24,762 bases of DNA from Thamnocephalis sphaerospora (GCA_003614735.1 KZ992638.1:1-24762), one strand, 5' to 3'. Positions 1 to 11,112 are shown, counted from the first letter of the stretch. The notes: generated by a model not told the origin, from the letters alone. Program-made: numbers and translations.

Positions 1-64
1 ATGACCTACGCGAGCATTTTGTGCACAGCTCTGATTGGCCAGACCGATCTGAATCTCATCGACT

Positions 65-532
65 ATGCCTCGAGTGGATGTGCCTTTCATACTGCAAGCG
101 GTGAGAGCGGTGGCAAGATTACTGAAAATGGATGCACCGGAAGCGAGCAAGGGCCAACGTCTGGAGGCAATTGCGCGTCGGATGGGCACGATCGCGACGC
201 TGCAGGAGGCGGCGGTGGCGCACTGCAAAGGCATTACTGCGGACGCACTGCGCAACCTACGCACCCGGCTGCGGAGTGAGGCAAGAAACAGGATGAAGCG
301 GGAGCTGCGGGACCGCATCCGCATGGCGGTGGCAAGAAGGAACGACCGGTTCGCGACACACATCCGGGACACGCTCAAAAGGGTCCTGGAGAGGAAGAGG
401 CCCGTGGCCAGCATGGAACTCGTCCAGGTGGACCAGAACACCGTCGAGGACCGGCCACATCAGGTGCGCGACAAGGTGCGGTGTACTACAGTCAGGTCCT
501 TTATAAAAGCTAGCGCGACTCAGGTTCACTAG
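65..532 (+). mobile_element. Possible non-LTR retrotransposon (LINE) fragment
   Basis: A 155-codon open frame rich in Arg, Ala and Glu. Residues about 75-135 are strongly basic and helical and run into a pattern like VLERKRPVA then VQVDQNTVEDRP and VRDKV. That order (basic helix, xVLxR, short hydrophobic strand, Asp-Pro-like turn, helix) is what I know from the linker between the endonuclease and reverse-transcriptase domains of LINE polyproteins. No endonuclease or RT catalytic motif is present in the window. The frame is closed by stops just upstream of codon 1 and ends where it meets the 3' end of the adaptin gene, so this would be a truncated copy. Base composition (GC- and purine-rich) differs from the neighbouring introns. 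It could instead be a chance frame or an unknown gene; the family call is a pattern impression, not an alignment. Confidence 0.33.
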
Positions 533-2576
533 TCTGCAGCGCAATGGTACGTAGCTGGAAGCACGCACGGTCGCGTACAAAAACAGGCTCGTTTGCGCCC
601 ATGGCGTGTCGCAGCAGATTTATGTATGGCTGATGTGCTGTTGCTGGTTGCGCGTGAAAGATTAGGCTTGCGCTTGCTAGTAATGCTAATTTGGCGCCAC
701 TTGACAAAAGTGCGTACGACTGCTCAAGGCATGCGATAAAGTAGGGTGCTTGTGGATGCTGCACATACGCATTTCCAACGAGCTGAATAAGAGCAATTGT
801 GGCCGGATCTGCAGCGAGCGCCTTTGCTGTCAGCTCCGGCAGCTCTGGCAATTCACTCGATATTGGTGTTGACCCCGCTGTTGGAGAGTATAATAATTCT
901 AGTATGCGCCATTTAGTGATGATGCAAACACTATGAAACGTATACTGTGCTTACCATCCAAGGCACGCAAGGCAGCGCAGAATGAGGGCGACTCGCCGCT
1001 ATTGACACGCAGCACTGAGAATAGTATTGCTGCGCATCGTTGCCGCATGCTCGCAATTTTCCGGCCAAAGTGACCAATACCTGCAATCAAAGCGCAGTTG
1101 CTTTCCATGTCGAATTCTCCTATCCATGCACTGGTGCGTGACATGTGAGCAAAGTTGCACAAATCATTCGCAATACGCCGATGCTACTTACTCTAGCTCT
1201 TTGAGCAATTCTTCAGCGTTGGGCACGTCCTCTACCTCCAGCATACAGTTGATTTTGCATTCAATGACATAGACGGGATCGCTCGCCCTTTCGTTGAAAC
1301 CGCAATTTACGTTAGCTAGCTGTGCAGCACTACAACACAGTGCTGGCTCACCGAAGTCGTAACAGGGCAATGTCTTGTGCCGAAAACTTTAGACCATGGC
1401 TGCTTGCCAACTTTTGCAGTTCTTGGAAGCACGCATACGCAATTTCCGCCGATCCGGACGCTGTCAATGACAAAAGAGAGTCTACGCACGCAGGTCTAAG
1501 CGTGCTGCTGACCGGCGGAACGCATATTGATAAGCTGCATTATCTTACGTTTTGCACGGTCGAGAACATCTTTGTGAACTGACGGCACTGAAGTGCTCAA
1601 GTGAACAAAGAGGCGAGCCATTGCTACGACTACCGCACAGCTGCGATGCGCTAGGTACTCGTCCAGTTCATTCTAGAGCAGATGTTTGTCACCAAAGTGC
1701 GATGCGGCGCTGTCATTTTGCGGTTTACCATAATGGCAAGCGCGTCATCTTCACCTGGCGGCTTAAAGCTTTGCAGATGCCGAGCGACAATGCACTTTTC
1801 TGAATCCGTCAACTGAGGCATTAATGCAACAAGTCTTTGAACATCTGGTAGCAGAGCAGACACCAGTGATATGCTTTCGGCGTCCAGATCCAGTAGCGCA
1901 GCTATTGCTGCAACACAAATCGCCGGATGTTCATGCTGTGTATTCTCTAAAAGTGCCGTGCGTATATCATCATCTAAGCGAAAATCGCGGGTGAGCGCGC
2001 TAACAATCTACCGTCACACTGCTATCGCCTACCTAGCTCGGACGATGCCGACACCGCGCGCCTCACGCCACAAACAGCTTGTAGACGTACGTAGATGCTC
2101 TTGTCGCGCAGCAAAGCCAGTAGTTGTTCGCGTACATTCGCATCCTGCACTCCACCGCTATCGCAAAGCAGCAATAGTGCGTAATGTTAGCGTCCAAGAA
2201 CCTCATCAAGCCGTAAGTGTGCCCCATACTTTAGTGCACAGATATGGCGTGCTGCAAGACCACGCAAGAGCGGGTCAACGGAGCCACAATCAGCCAGCAG
2301 TTGCTTTAAAAAGCGCGCATACAACTCTGGACGCCGCCAAAGCTGACTGGATATTATCCCGTACAGTGCCTTTTGCTGCACCAGATCATTGGTCGCTGCC
2401 GCTTTCTAGGCGGGAGACGCACTGATGAGGCAAAGAACAGTTGGCGTCGCGTTCATGTCGGCACACACCACCTGTAGCACGTCCAGCGAGTCGGACACGT
2501 CCGTGCCAATGGCCACTAGCTCCAGTGCGCGTTCTACAACGTCTTCCTCCTTCACAGGCAAGTGTGATGTTTGCAT
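510..2576 (-). CDS. AP4B1: Beta-adaptin trunk protein, AP-4 beta-like
   Basis: Large subunit of a clathrin-adaptor-type coat complex, expected at the trans-Golgi/endosome membrane. Exons on the minus strand: 2576-2469, 2405-2230, 2157-2033, 1973-1729, 1672-1549, 1481-1352, 1287-1192, 1130-955, 877-510; total 1548 nt, 515 aa, all phases consistent. Landmarks in order are KAAATNDLVQQK and LLRGLAARHICAL (family: KASATxDIVQKK, MVRGLALRSMCSL), GVQ then LLRDKSIYVRLQAV (family LRDKASYVRRVAV), IMNELDEYL, LLKELDAWIGEFD, and near the C terminus VRDRACFQLR (AP-4: VRDRGLFYYR). The first two favour AP-4 over AP-1/2 beta. The protein ends right after the trunk: no hinge, clathrin box or ear. The start is the ATG at 2576, followed by EEDVVERAL (AP-4: SEDVVKEL). 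It is divergent from INTS7, and its stop lies inside the LINE-like frame. AP-1/2 beta is the alternative. Confidence 0.85.
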
Positions 2577-2717
2577 GATGTACAGGTGGCAAGTGAATAC
2601 GTGTGATGAGTATGCTAGAGTGGCCGGTCACGTAGCACTACTCACACGTCACAGCGTGTGTTGTTTACACGCTCTCGTCAACACCTTCTTCCACCGCAAG
2701 CGATTCGTTTCGATTTC
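2577..2717. promoter_or_regulatory. Shared divergent promoter region AP-4 beta / INTS7
   Basis: Only 141 bp separate the two start codons of head-to-head genes, so both 5' UTRs and promoters must lie here or within the coding sequence. I see no clear TATA box. That this is a bidirectional promoter is inferred from gene layout, not from a recognised motif. Confidence 0.5.
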
Positions 2718-5700
2718 ATGAGTCAGCCGGCAGTGTCAAAGCCAGCTGTGCTGCCGCAGCAGCGCAGCGAGCGCGAGGCGGCGGCATTTAGACGCATTGT
2801 CGAATTGGACAGTCGCAGCCGCGACCGGCGACCGGCACGACGCACACACGCGCTCTTTTCGTTCATCGACGTCTTTGACGAATCTCCAACCTCGGTGGTG
2901 GTCAATGCCGGCGTGTACAAGCTAGCTGATATTTTCGAAGCCAGGTAGGCATCCAAAATATCTGGAACCGCCGAGCTTGGATAGCTGTTGACGCTGTGGT
3001 GGCAGTGACAACGTGCTGCGCTTTGCAGTTGTTCAGGTGTTGCGACAAGCACGGCGACATTTTGCGATTTTAAAGAACGCAGACCAGGCGGCGCGGCGTC
3101 TCATTGCTGTTTTGGACAAAAAGGTTGATTCTCAGGCGCAGGTTCTAGCTTTGCTGTAAGTGTAAACACACTACGAGACGATGCGCGCCTGACGAGCTAA
3201 TATGCGCAACCTACCAAAGAGCCATCGATTGTCTGCTGGAGGCACTAACCGCTCCGTACGATGTGTTTCACGCGTAAGTGCACAGCAGGCAAGCATTCGC
3301 GCGCTGCCACGTAGATTAATGCGCGTCTTGGATGCACTTGACAGCGTGGTCCGACTGCTACGCTTCCCTGACGTGGCAGTGCGATTCACGGCCATGCACG
3401 TTGCCGGACGAATGTACACAAAACTCGAGTCTTTTCAGCATATTGGGCTCCCGGTATTTCTTGCATGTCTGGAAGGTGAGCCAAACATCTTGCGATCGGC
3501 TTGCGACGACATCGCCTAACGCGCGCTTACGTAGATGCTACATGGGATCGTCGGTTGCGCGTGAGAATTGCGCGTGTGCTCGGACAGACGCGCTCAGTGT
3601 ATTACCTGGAGTATAATGTAAGACATAACAGGTGTAGTGCCAATACACGTCAGCAACGCTAAGGGATATCCAGATTGTCAAGCTACTGCGACGTCTGTTT
3701 CGCCAAGAGGAGTGTTCTGTGGAGCTTCGACTTGCCGCGCTTTCCGGATGGGTTAGTCTACGCCATTCTGTTGGGCTGAAGACGCACTACATGGTACGTA
3801 GCGCAGTGAGCATGAGGTAGGGGTGCAACATCAGGACTTTGCGTAGCTAATAGCGTTTAGTAGACCGAAGCGCTGGTTGAGGCATTGGAGACGATGACTG
3901 ATGCCAAAATGTGCGGTGCCTTTCTCCGGCACTTGATTGTCCTTTTGCATCAGTGCGATGATGCCGTCTTGAGATCGGGCACCGCTGGACAGCCTGACGA
4001 AGCCGATCGGGCGTTTTTTGATCGGCTGCTCAAGGTTTGCATCACTGTGAATCCACAATGTCTGCGTAATGTCACTAATTTATTCCAAGCAGGCTCTGTG
4101 TGGAATCGAGAGCACCGCAGTGGGCGCCAATGTGTGCTTGACAAAGGTGGCCATAGAGCTATTGCGTACAAAACATTGTGGCGTGTCGGTCGGCGAAGAT
4201 GTAGAGATGGATGGTGTACAGGACCAGCGAAAGGTCATCCAAGAGCAGGAAGCTGCAAAGCTACAACCAAGCCTTATGGTTTGGCTCTCTGCCCATGAGC
4301 TTGGTAAGACGGACAGCAGGCTGGTGGATATATTGTGGCATAGTGCTGAACTTTTGCTCAGCGGCTTTTCACCCAAATGCGCTGTCGAGCGCCATTATGC
4401 AGCTAGTCCAAAGTCGCCCGGAATGGTCGGCAAACAATATCAAGGTATGCTTTGGGCAGACTGCGCAACTGGCGCTTTGTTAATATGTGATTTGGAGTAG
4501 CTGCTCAAGCACCTGCTAGGCCGACTCGTGCTTTCGGATGGCGCAATCGCTGATGAAGAGGACACACAGTTTTATCGGATTGCCAGCCTTTTGAGTGATG
4601 CTGATGGTTTGTTATGCCTTGCGTTTGGTACATGTAGTGCCTTGACTGATTCGCAGCTACAATAGCGCCTATATTTGCCATTCTGCTCTGCTCTCTTGTG
4701 CATTTACCTTATGCACGACCAGAGAACTTGTCTGCTCGCTGCCGATCGGTCATTAGCATGCTGCCCAACCTGGGCATGAAAAAGCAGGTAGGATATCAAA
4801 CGTGCTCACTGTTATGTATCCCCATGCGTGGGTGTCTAACAGTGAAGTGCGTAGGCCGCCTGCCTCAAGTTGACTGTTCGTATAGCGCTTTGTCTGGCCG
4901 TTCCGGAACGCATTGTGGCAACATCAGACGTATTGCGCTTTACGAACACATGGGCGGAAAAATGGAACCGGACTGCCGATGTCTCCGAGTGCTACTGGCT
5001 AATGTACCGTCTTGCCGCGGTTTGCGGAGAGTGTGGCCAGCCGGCGCTTATGGCCCAGCTGCTTCAGCCGCTGCCAGCCCGTGTAGGTGCCCAAGCACAA
5101 TGTTTCTGAGTAGTTTACCATCTAACCCTATCACGCACCGCCGCTTACTAGACGCATAGCGACACAAGCTACATGTGGTTGAAGGCGCTTGTTTGCATTG
5201 CTGACACGGAAGCAAGCCTTTTTCTTGCCAACAGTGAAGCAAACATAGGTGCTATATGCGCCCGTGTAGCACGCTCTTTGCTGCGTGCAGTAACCCTTTT
5301 TCAGACGCTTCGCGCCAAGGGCCAGTCGCGCATCTTCCAGCTATGGTGGCTGCACTTGCGTTCGCGCGTGTTATGCGTCGTCGCGCCGCTCTGTGCTCTT
5401 CTTTGTGGCGATGGTCTAACCCAGCCAGATCTTCAGGTACTGTCTCAATCGAGTTGGCCCGGCGTATTTAAGCATCAAACAATGCACTAACATTTGCAGC
5501 TAAAGGCGATTGCATCCCAGCTCGAGATTTTAGCGGTGCAATACTCTGGTCTTGCAAGCTTTTTCCCCCAGGCCTGCGTATCTGGCACCACACCAAGCGT
5601 GTTTGATCAATATCCTTGACGGGCGCGTGCATGCCATATGCAAATTGCACTTTGAGTAGATCCTTGACTGCTTTCTTTTACAGCGCGAATCTCCTGTCAG

Positions 5701-6646
5701 CTGCTTGCCCATCTTGCACTGGGTCACGATGCCGCACAGCGCAATAACAGCATTGTGTAGGTGATTTGTCAGTGCTGCACACCGCATGAATAAGGACTAA
5801 TGATTATACGTTGCCGATCATTAAGAATACCGGCGCTTATTGCACATATTACACGGACTGGCGCAGCAGACTCTTCCTGGCTAGCTAGAGTTGGCCGTGC
5901 ATTGGGCACACACACCATGGGACATCGTATAGATCTGGAATTTTTGCGGGTAGATAGCCATAGCTGTGAGATGAAGCTGTGCTGGCTCTGTCATTTACGT
6001 TGCTTCCAAATAGGACCTGCTAGTTATGCCCATACCAGTGCACTTCTTTCGTGAGTGCAAGGAGGTGACTGTGGAGGTAAGCTAGCAGCTCATCTTGGGC
6101 GTGATTTACTACTCACGCGATTCTTTGTTTAGATGGATCCCATTACGCAGCCAATTCGCATTCCAGTCGGCGCTTGCACCTTTCTTCGTGTCGGCGGCCG
6201 TATTCCTGTTCATCAATTTCCCGGTAAGTGCTGACATTGCCATGCAGTAACCATGAGCAACCGCTTATGCTATGCAACGTTTAGCCCATTCTTTCGACTC
6301 GGTGGTAGTCGAAGCAACTATAGTGCACGCTGCCACACCATGGAGAGAGCCGCGCAGTGGCGATTACTGCGACAGACTCTGGGGCCGCGAACAGTACATG
6401 AACGGTCCGCTAGCGGTGTGCTGGACGCGCGATGGCGCTGCCAAATCACTGAGGCAGACGTCTATGCCGCTGCGCTGCGAAACACCACTGGAAGACAGCC
6501 AATTCGAGTGCAAACTAGCCGTGCCTGCCTTGGCCGGCGCAGACGGTGCGGTGCTTCATGTGCGACTGAGCGTACGTGACGCGCTTGGACACGAATGGCA
6601 CGCGGTACCGGACCGCTCGCTGGCCATATCCTGTGTATCCACATGA
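2718..6646 (+). CDS. INTS7: Integrator complex subunit 7
   Basis: Scaffold subunit of Integrator, the nuclear complex that cleaves and terminates nascent RNA polymerase II transcripts. Nineteen exons: 2718-2944, 3006-3155, 3220-3273, 3315-3475, 3535-3617, 3674-3793, 3864-4034, 4093-4303, 4362-4444, 4501-4606, 4657-4787, 4855-5082, 5152-5436, 5500-5598, 5660-5760, 5826-5949, 6014-6076, 6133-6223, 6285-6646; sum 2850 nt, 949 aa, close to human INTS7 (about 960). The N-terminal signature VNAGVYKLADIFEA then VLRFAVVQVLRQARRH matches INTS7 (INSAFLKLADVF, LRLCVLKVTQQSEKH). HEAT-like helices follow to about residue 600; TSYMWLKAL matches the family EHFYFWLNSL; PVSC...HSAITAL matches PVSYMHTACLCNAII. 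The C-terminal beta region ends with SFDSVVVEATI and VRLSVRDALGHEW, like the family's ear-like end. The junction 5598/5660 is the least certain (a GTATCT donor at 5575 is possible). Confidence 0.9.
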
Positions 6647-6782
6647 TACTATGGCGTTGTCATCAAGCGCCGCAAATACACCATTATGATAAGCGTTCAT
6701 TGAAAAGTGTTTTCGCAAATGGTACATGCATATAGGCTAGAGGCAGTAGCGTGGAGATAAATGCAGGATAAAGATATACACA
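6647..6782. other. Convergent 3' intergenic spacer, INTS7 / PIP kinase
   Basis: 136 bp between two facing stop codons. It is AT-richer than its flanks, with a GATAAATG string near 6757, but no canonical AATAAA on either strand. The 3' UTRs of the two genes probably overlap. Confidence 0.5.
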
Positions 6783-9700
6783 TCACATGATCACGGTGCG
6801 GACAAAATCGAGCAAGCGTTCCGCATAGCGGCCCGGCTCTTCAACCGAGTGCTCTTCTCGTTCCAACGTAAACATGTCGCGCACCGACATGGCGTTTGAC
6901 CAGGTAGAGGATAGTAGCATGCGGCGCGAATTGTCATTAGCGTCGGCCAGCGGGTTGGTTGGATTGTCAGCGCCGTTGTGTCCATCACGCGCCGAAATGG
7001 TTGTGGTGTCGACAGCCACGCGTAGATGAGCGTTAGCGCCTTTGATACCACGCTCAAGCTTCTTGAAAAACGTGTACCGCTGCAATACGTCAATCAGCCC
7101 GATAAAGTAGAGTTCGTGGTTGGGCAGGCCGCGTGATGGAATACCCTCGCACCAGAACGATACAGCATCGTACGCGTCGGCGACCGTGTTTGTTGCCGAC
7201 CCGCGCTCCAAATCTGTGTCAAAGGCACGAGATGATCCGTCACCCGTAGCAGCGTTGACAGCTGGGCCGCCCAATGCGGGGCGCAGTAAGTTTGAAAGGA
7301 ACGAGATTAAGCGAGACTGCGGCGTATCGTCACGGTCGTTGCGCGCGTCGAGCTCCGCGCCCAACGTCGTATGCGTGCCAACGCTGGATGAAGACCGCGG
7401 TGGTGGCCGGTGCGAGTGACTTGTAGATGGTCGTGACAGGCTGTATGTCATCTCCTGTGTGCGCTGCGAGACAAGTGACTTTGATACGCTGCCACGAGCA
7501 CCACGATGCACGCCAATGAGAACACTATGAACGCGCAACGTAAGTGCTTGGTTCGACAGTGTTACATCCGCACCACATTGTCATCGCCTACCTATAGTCC
7601 ATGAATTCAAACTCGCGCAGCAGCTTTGTATCAATTTCCAGCTGGCGCAGTAGCTTGTGGCGACCGCGCTCTCCCATGTGAAAGTTGTGTGCACGGCCGC
7701 AAAGCACGCGATGGCGAAAGTCCAGCTCTTTCAGTGTCACGCGGCTGACATCTTCCGTGGCACCGGCAGTGCCTAGTGGCAGTGTGTGACGCCCAACCGT
7801 AGAGCCCTTAAAGTCGTAACGCTCGTGGATGGGCAGTGGCGTATCGAATACATCCGCCATAAGGACAAGCGTCATGCGCATGGGAAAGCTCTCGTCCAGC
7901 GTGGGCATCGGGATCGGCTCGCCTGGGCGCTGGCGTGCTTTCTCGGCAGTAGTAGCCTCGGCGGCAGCGGCAACTGCGGCGGCCGCTGCCGCAGCAGCCG
8001 ATGTGTCTGCCACTCCGGTGGTGGAGGCATGCGGCGATTTGTTGGCAGCAGCTGCGTTACGCATGTACGCATTGCTTGAGGGTGCCAGTGGTCGCTCGAA
8101 CGTGAACATGCCTAGGTACCGTGGAAGTAGAGTGTCCGGGTAACGGCGCACATGCTCCATATAACGCGGCAAAAACGCCTTGAGGTCCTCCGGCTCACTT
8201 CCGCGTAGCGTTTTGAGCAGCAGGCGGCGCCGATAACCATCCTGATCGGTGCACGTAGCAAAGAAGATGGCTTCAGACTTGCCCGATGTTTTGGTGACGC
8301 GCTCAAACGGATCGCGTAGCGCTTCATCGAGCTCTGCAAGTGTGTAGCCAAAATGGCGCCGAAGTTCGGCAAATACTTGTGGCGCGTGATCAACAAACCG
8401 CACGCGACCGTATCCTGGCACGTGCCACTCATGCGCATGCTCCGTGGCAAAAAAGCTGTTTTCCAGCTGGACGCCAGACCCCACACGCGACAGCGTGCGT
8501 CGATGCCGCGTACTAGCCGCACGCCCCAGCGCCGGAGGTGCTAAGCGAACCGGTGTGTTGGGTAGCGTGTAGGCTGTACGACTCACGCCTTCCCGGTGTC
8601 TCAAGTGCGCAGCGCAGTCTGCGTCTTCCGTCTCGGTACCGCGCTCGCGTACCGTAGCGCTGGGTGTTTCGGCCGGGGTGTAAAAGGACACGTCTGTATC
8701 AAAAATGGAAGACGTTGGCCGTGATGCGCCTGGTGATGTCAGTACGCTGCTGCGGTTGCGACGGTGCGTGCTCGCCTGACTGATGCTGTCGTCATCGCGC
8801 GCTGCGCCGACCGCATCGGTGCTGCCGCTGTCCGAGTCAACCACCGACATGTCCATAAGCGCCGAAAGCAGGTCACCACGGCGACGGCTGCGCTTACGGG
8901 TCTGCAGCGCTTCCAGAGATTCTCGCAGCTGTTTCTCGTCCAAAGCGCCAACTGCATCACCAGCAGTGACAGTTGTCGTATGCTCGCCATCACTCAGACA
9001 CAGATCGTCCACCGGATGTGAAGGTGTTCTGCGGTGGGCGTACATGGCGGCATACGGGCCGTTGTGGGCAGCGGAGCTGTGTGCCTCAGGCTGTTTCTGA
9101 AGCATCGGAGCATCATGACCGCCGCTGGTCTCCAGATGCGGCGCAGCCACAAGTACCGCAGTATTCCACCGGCTGGCCAAGGCGTCCTCGTCGCGATATG
9201 CCGACATGGTCGATGCGTTGCTTGCCACACGAGTGGGGCGGGGTGTGGTGGCCGGCTGCATGGTGACGACACTGTCTCGGCCCATTCTACATACCGGGTA
9301 TTAGCACAACGCCAGGCTTCCCAGCTATTGGCGCATGGCGTCACTTACAGATCACTGGCGTGAATTCGGGCAATGGCCTCCAGCAGCTCCGGGTCCGAGT
9401 GCTTCCGTCCGATTAGCGGCATTGTGTTGGCACGGCTGCGCTGACGGGTTACCTCGTCGGACAGGCCCGACGCATCACTCATCGCATCCGGCTCTTCCAT
9501 GACGTTCTCCTGAGACTGTGTTAGCACAGCGCGTCAGGGGGATTAGTTTGTTTATAGCGGCGGCGCCCCTTTCTACATGCGGAAACACAATGTGTGCGCA
9601 GCGTATAGCGCCGCATGGTGCGGGTCCCATGCCGAGCGGCGGTGGTCTTACCGGTAGGTACAGCTGCTCCGAGCGGTTGCGCGTGTGCATGGTGGACTGC

Positions 9701-10497
9701 ATCGCCATGGGCGTCGTCTGCGACCGCACCAGCTGAGGAAACAGCTGGCGTGTGGAAGTGCTGTGGCGGCGTTTTTCCCGGCCGCCCAGCTTGCCCTCGT
9801 CATCGTTGGAGCTGTCGGCGTCACTGGGCACTACGTGCTCGGGCGCAAAGACGCTGCCGCCGCCACCTTTCCAGTCCTCCGCCTGCACTACCGTGCCGAT
9901 CGCCATTGCTTCCGGGCTGATGTGGGCCAGGTGCAGCACAGCACGCACCGCCATGCGCAAGTGGCGCCCTAGCGGCGGCTCGTTGGTCAAATGGTGCAAC
10001 ACCGAACGAGCCAGCTCGCGTTTCCGACCGTATTCCTCCCAGCGCGCGCCTGCATCGTTGAGCGCCGGCAACGGCGGTGGGCGTGACATGCTCTGCAGCA
10101 GCGGCAGGTAGGAGCCGACAATGGGCGCATGCAGCGGCGCGGAGATGGATGCGGGGTCTAGACGCGGTCGCACCGGCCGCCGAAAGAAGCGCGACGACCA
10201 CCACGACGTGTGCGCGGGCGGCGAGCGTGGCCGTGTGTGTGTTTCGCTCGCATCCGATCGGCCCGTAGCACCGCTGGTGGTTCGCCGCAACAACGGTCGT
10301 CGCTCCAGGCTGTGCGTGTGTCGCCGTCACCGGTTAGCTTTGCGTCATAGCCAGCCGCCTAAACACCCGACCTGCGAGCCAAGGCGTTCAGCTCCGCCCA
10401 CGCACCGTGATTCCTGGTTTGCCTGCCACTGCGTGTAGGCCACGCACAGCACGGCGCCCACGACGGCGCCAAGTACAAAGGCCACCATGCCACTCAT
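6783..10497 (-). CDS. MSS4: Phosphatidylinositol-4-phosphate 5-kinase with N-terminal membrane segment
   Basis: Makes PI(4,5)P2 from PI4P and ATP at the plasma membrane. Exons on the minus strand: 10497-10406, 10309-9652, 9515-9349, 9286-7592, 7524-6783; 3354 nt, 1117 aa. The kinase domain begins near residue 590: VRFVDHAPQVFAELRRHFG, the nucleotide loop SGKSEA (640-645), the lysine in RLLLKTL (about 664), DIHERYDFKGSTVGR-type motif with YDFKGSTVGR at 796-805, and MDYSVLIGVHR created across the last intron. Then come FIGLIDVLQRYTFFKKLE and a terminal GRYAERLLDFV. An insertion of about 70 residues with a long poly-Ala run (about 706-776) sits inside the kinase fold, and a Ser/Thr-rich segment follows MDYS. 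Exon 1 encodes a hydrophobic stretch, residues 4-22 (AFVLGAVVGAVLCVAY), followed by basic residues, which looks like a signal anchor. Fungal Mss4 and animal PIP5K lack this. Residues 75-165 form a compact unknown segment. The 136-nt intron 9516-9651 is the longest firmly assigned here. Confidence 0.93.
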
Positions 10498-11112
10498 GAT
10501 GGCGTAGCGTCCAGAGCGTCACTTTGTGCGAGCCCCACGCTGTCGTACGTTACAAAAGTTGGCAATGTACAAAAGCGTACGAAAGCGTGCGAGTACTACC
10601 GGGTGGACAAATGACCGTCGTCGTCGTCGTCTTCGTCGTTGTCGTTGTCGCTGCTAGCGTCGACAGTCGAGTGCAAGAGACACTACGGTGCAGCCACCGC
10701 AATGACACAGACGGAAAGGAAGCGGGTATGCAACAGGTGTTGGTGAATGCAGAGGCTAGGCCGTCAACGGCAGTAGTATGGCGGCGAAAGGACAGGGAAA
10801 TAAACAAACGGTCAATGCATGAACAGGCGGTGGCGTTGCGTTTCGGAGGGTAAGCGCATACAACGTGGCGAGCTGAGCAAGAAGAACGAAAAGTTGTCAG
10901 GTGACGGGCGCATCCGGTGGCGAGCGCGGCGTCTTATGTGCTTCTATTTCCGGTGACTGTACACACACCGCACTCTCTCAGCCACATCATTGCCAAGATC
11001 GACCAGAGGTAATCATGCGTCACTGGCATCGCCAAAATAGCCGCAGCGCTGCACCAGTACAGGAAGTACCGTTTTAAACAATAATAGGAACGCAGGACTG
11101 CCGCCCCTGCCA
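10498..11112. other. Gene-free region upstream of the PIP kinase
   Basis: 615 bp between the PIP kinase start and the PP4C stop, both genes on the minus strand, so this should hold the PIP kinase promoter and leader. I see no convincing coding exon: the frames here are low-complexity products of the trinucleotide tract and have no family resemblance. No RNA gene was recognised. Confidence 0.5.
10615..10655. repeat. GTC/GTT trinucleotide repeat
   Basis: About 13 imperfect GTC/GTT/TTC triplets in tandem on the plus strand (GAC/AAC/GAA on the transcribed strand), roughly 120-160 bp upstream of the PIP kinase ATG. It probably lies in the 5' UTR or promoter, where length polymorphism would be expected. 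Confidence 0.8.

Noticed and set aside
1..279. A 92-codon frame from the first base
   Set aside because: It is a Gly/Ser-rich shadow of the overlapping frame at 65-532 with no recognisable motif.
2158..2229. In-frame TAA in the adaptin suggesting a pseudogene
   Set aside because: The stop lies in a 72-nt intron (donor GTATGG, branch CTAAC, acceptor GATAG); splicing restores GVQ followed by LLRDK.
2389..2405. A 17-nt intron in the adaptin gene (donor GTGCGT, acceptor CTAG)
   Set aside because: It would keep the frame but insert about 16 residues absent from the family. A 63-nt intron with the same acceptor (2406-2468) gives LQVKAAATND, matching beta-adaptins.
4071..4092. A 22-nt intron in INTS7 starting GTCACT
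   Set aside because: A normal 58-nt intron from GTTTGC at 4035 to the same acceptor keeps phase 0 and fits the size of the other introns.
9286..10497. Separate membrane-protein gene upstream of the PIP kinase
   Set aside because: All four exon junctions keep one continuous frame into the kinase, there is no stop or promoter-like gap, and each intron has good ends.
10524..10853. A plus-strand frame with a hydrophobic Val run
   Set aside because: The Val run is just the GTC repeat translated; there is no family resemblance and no splice support.
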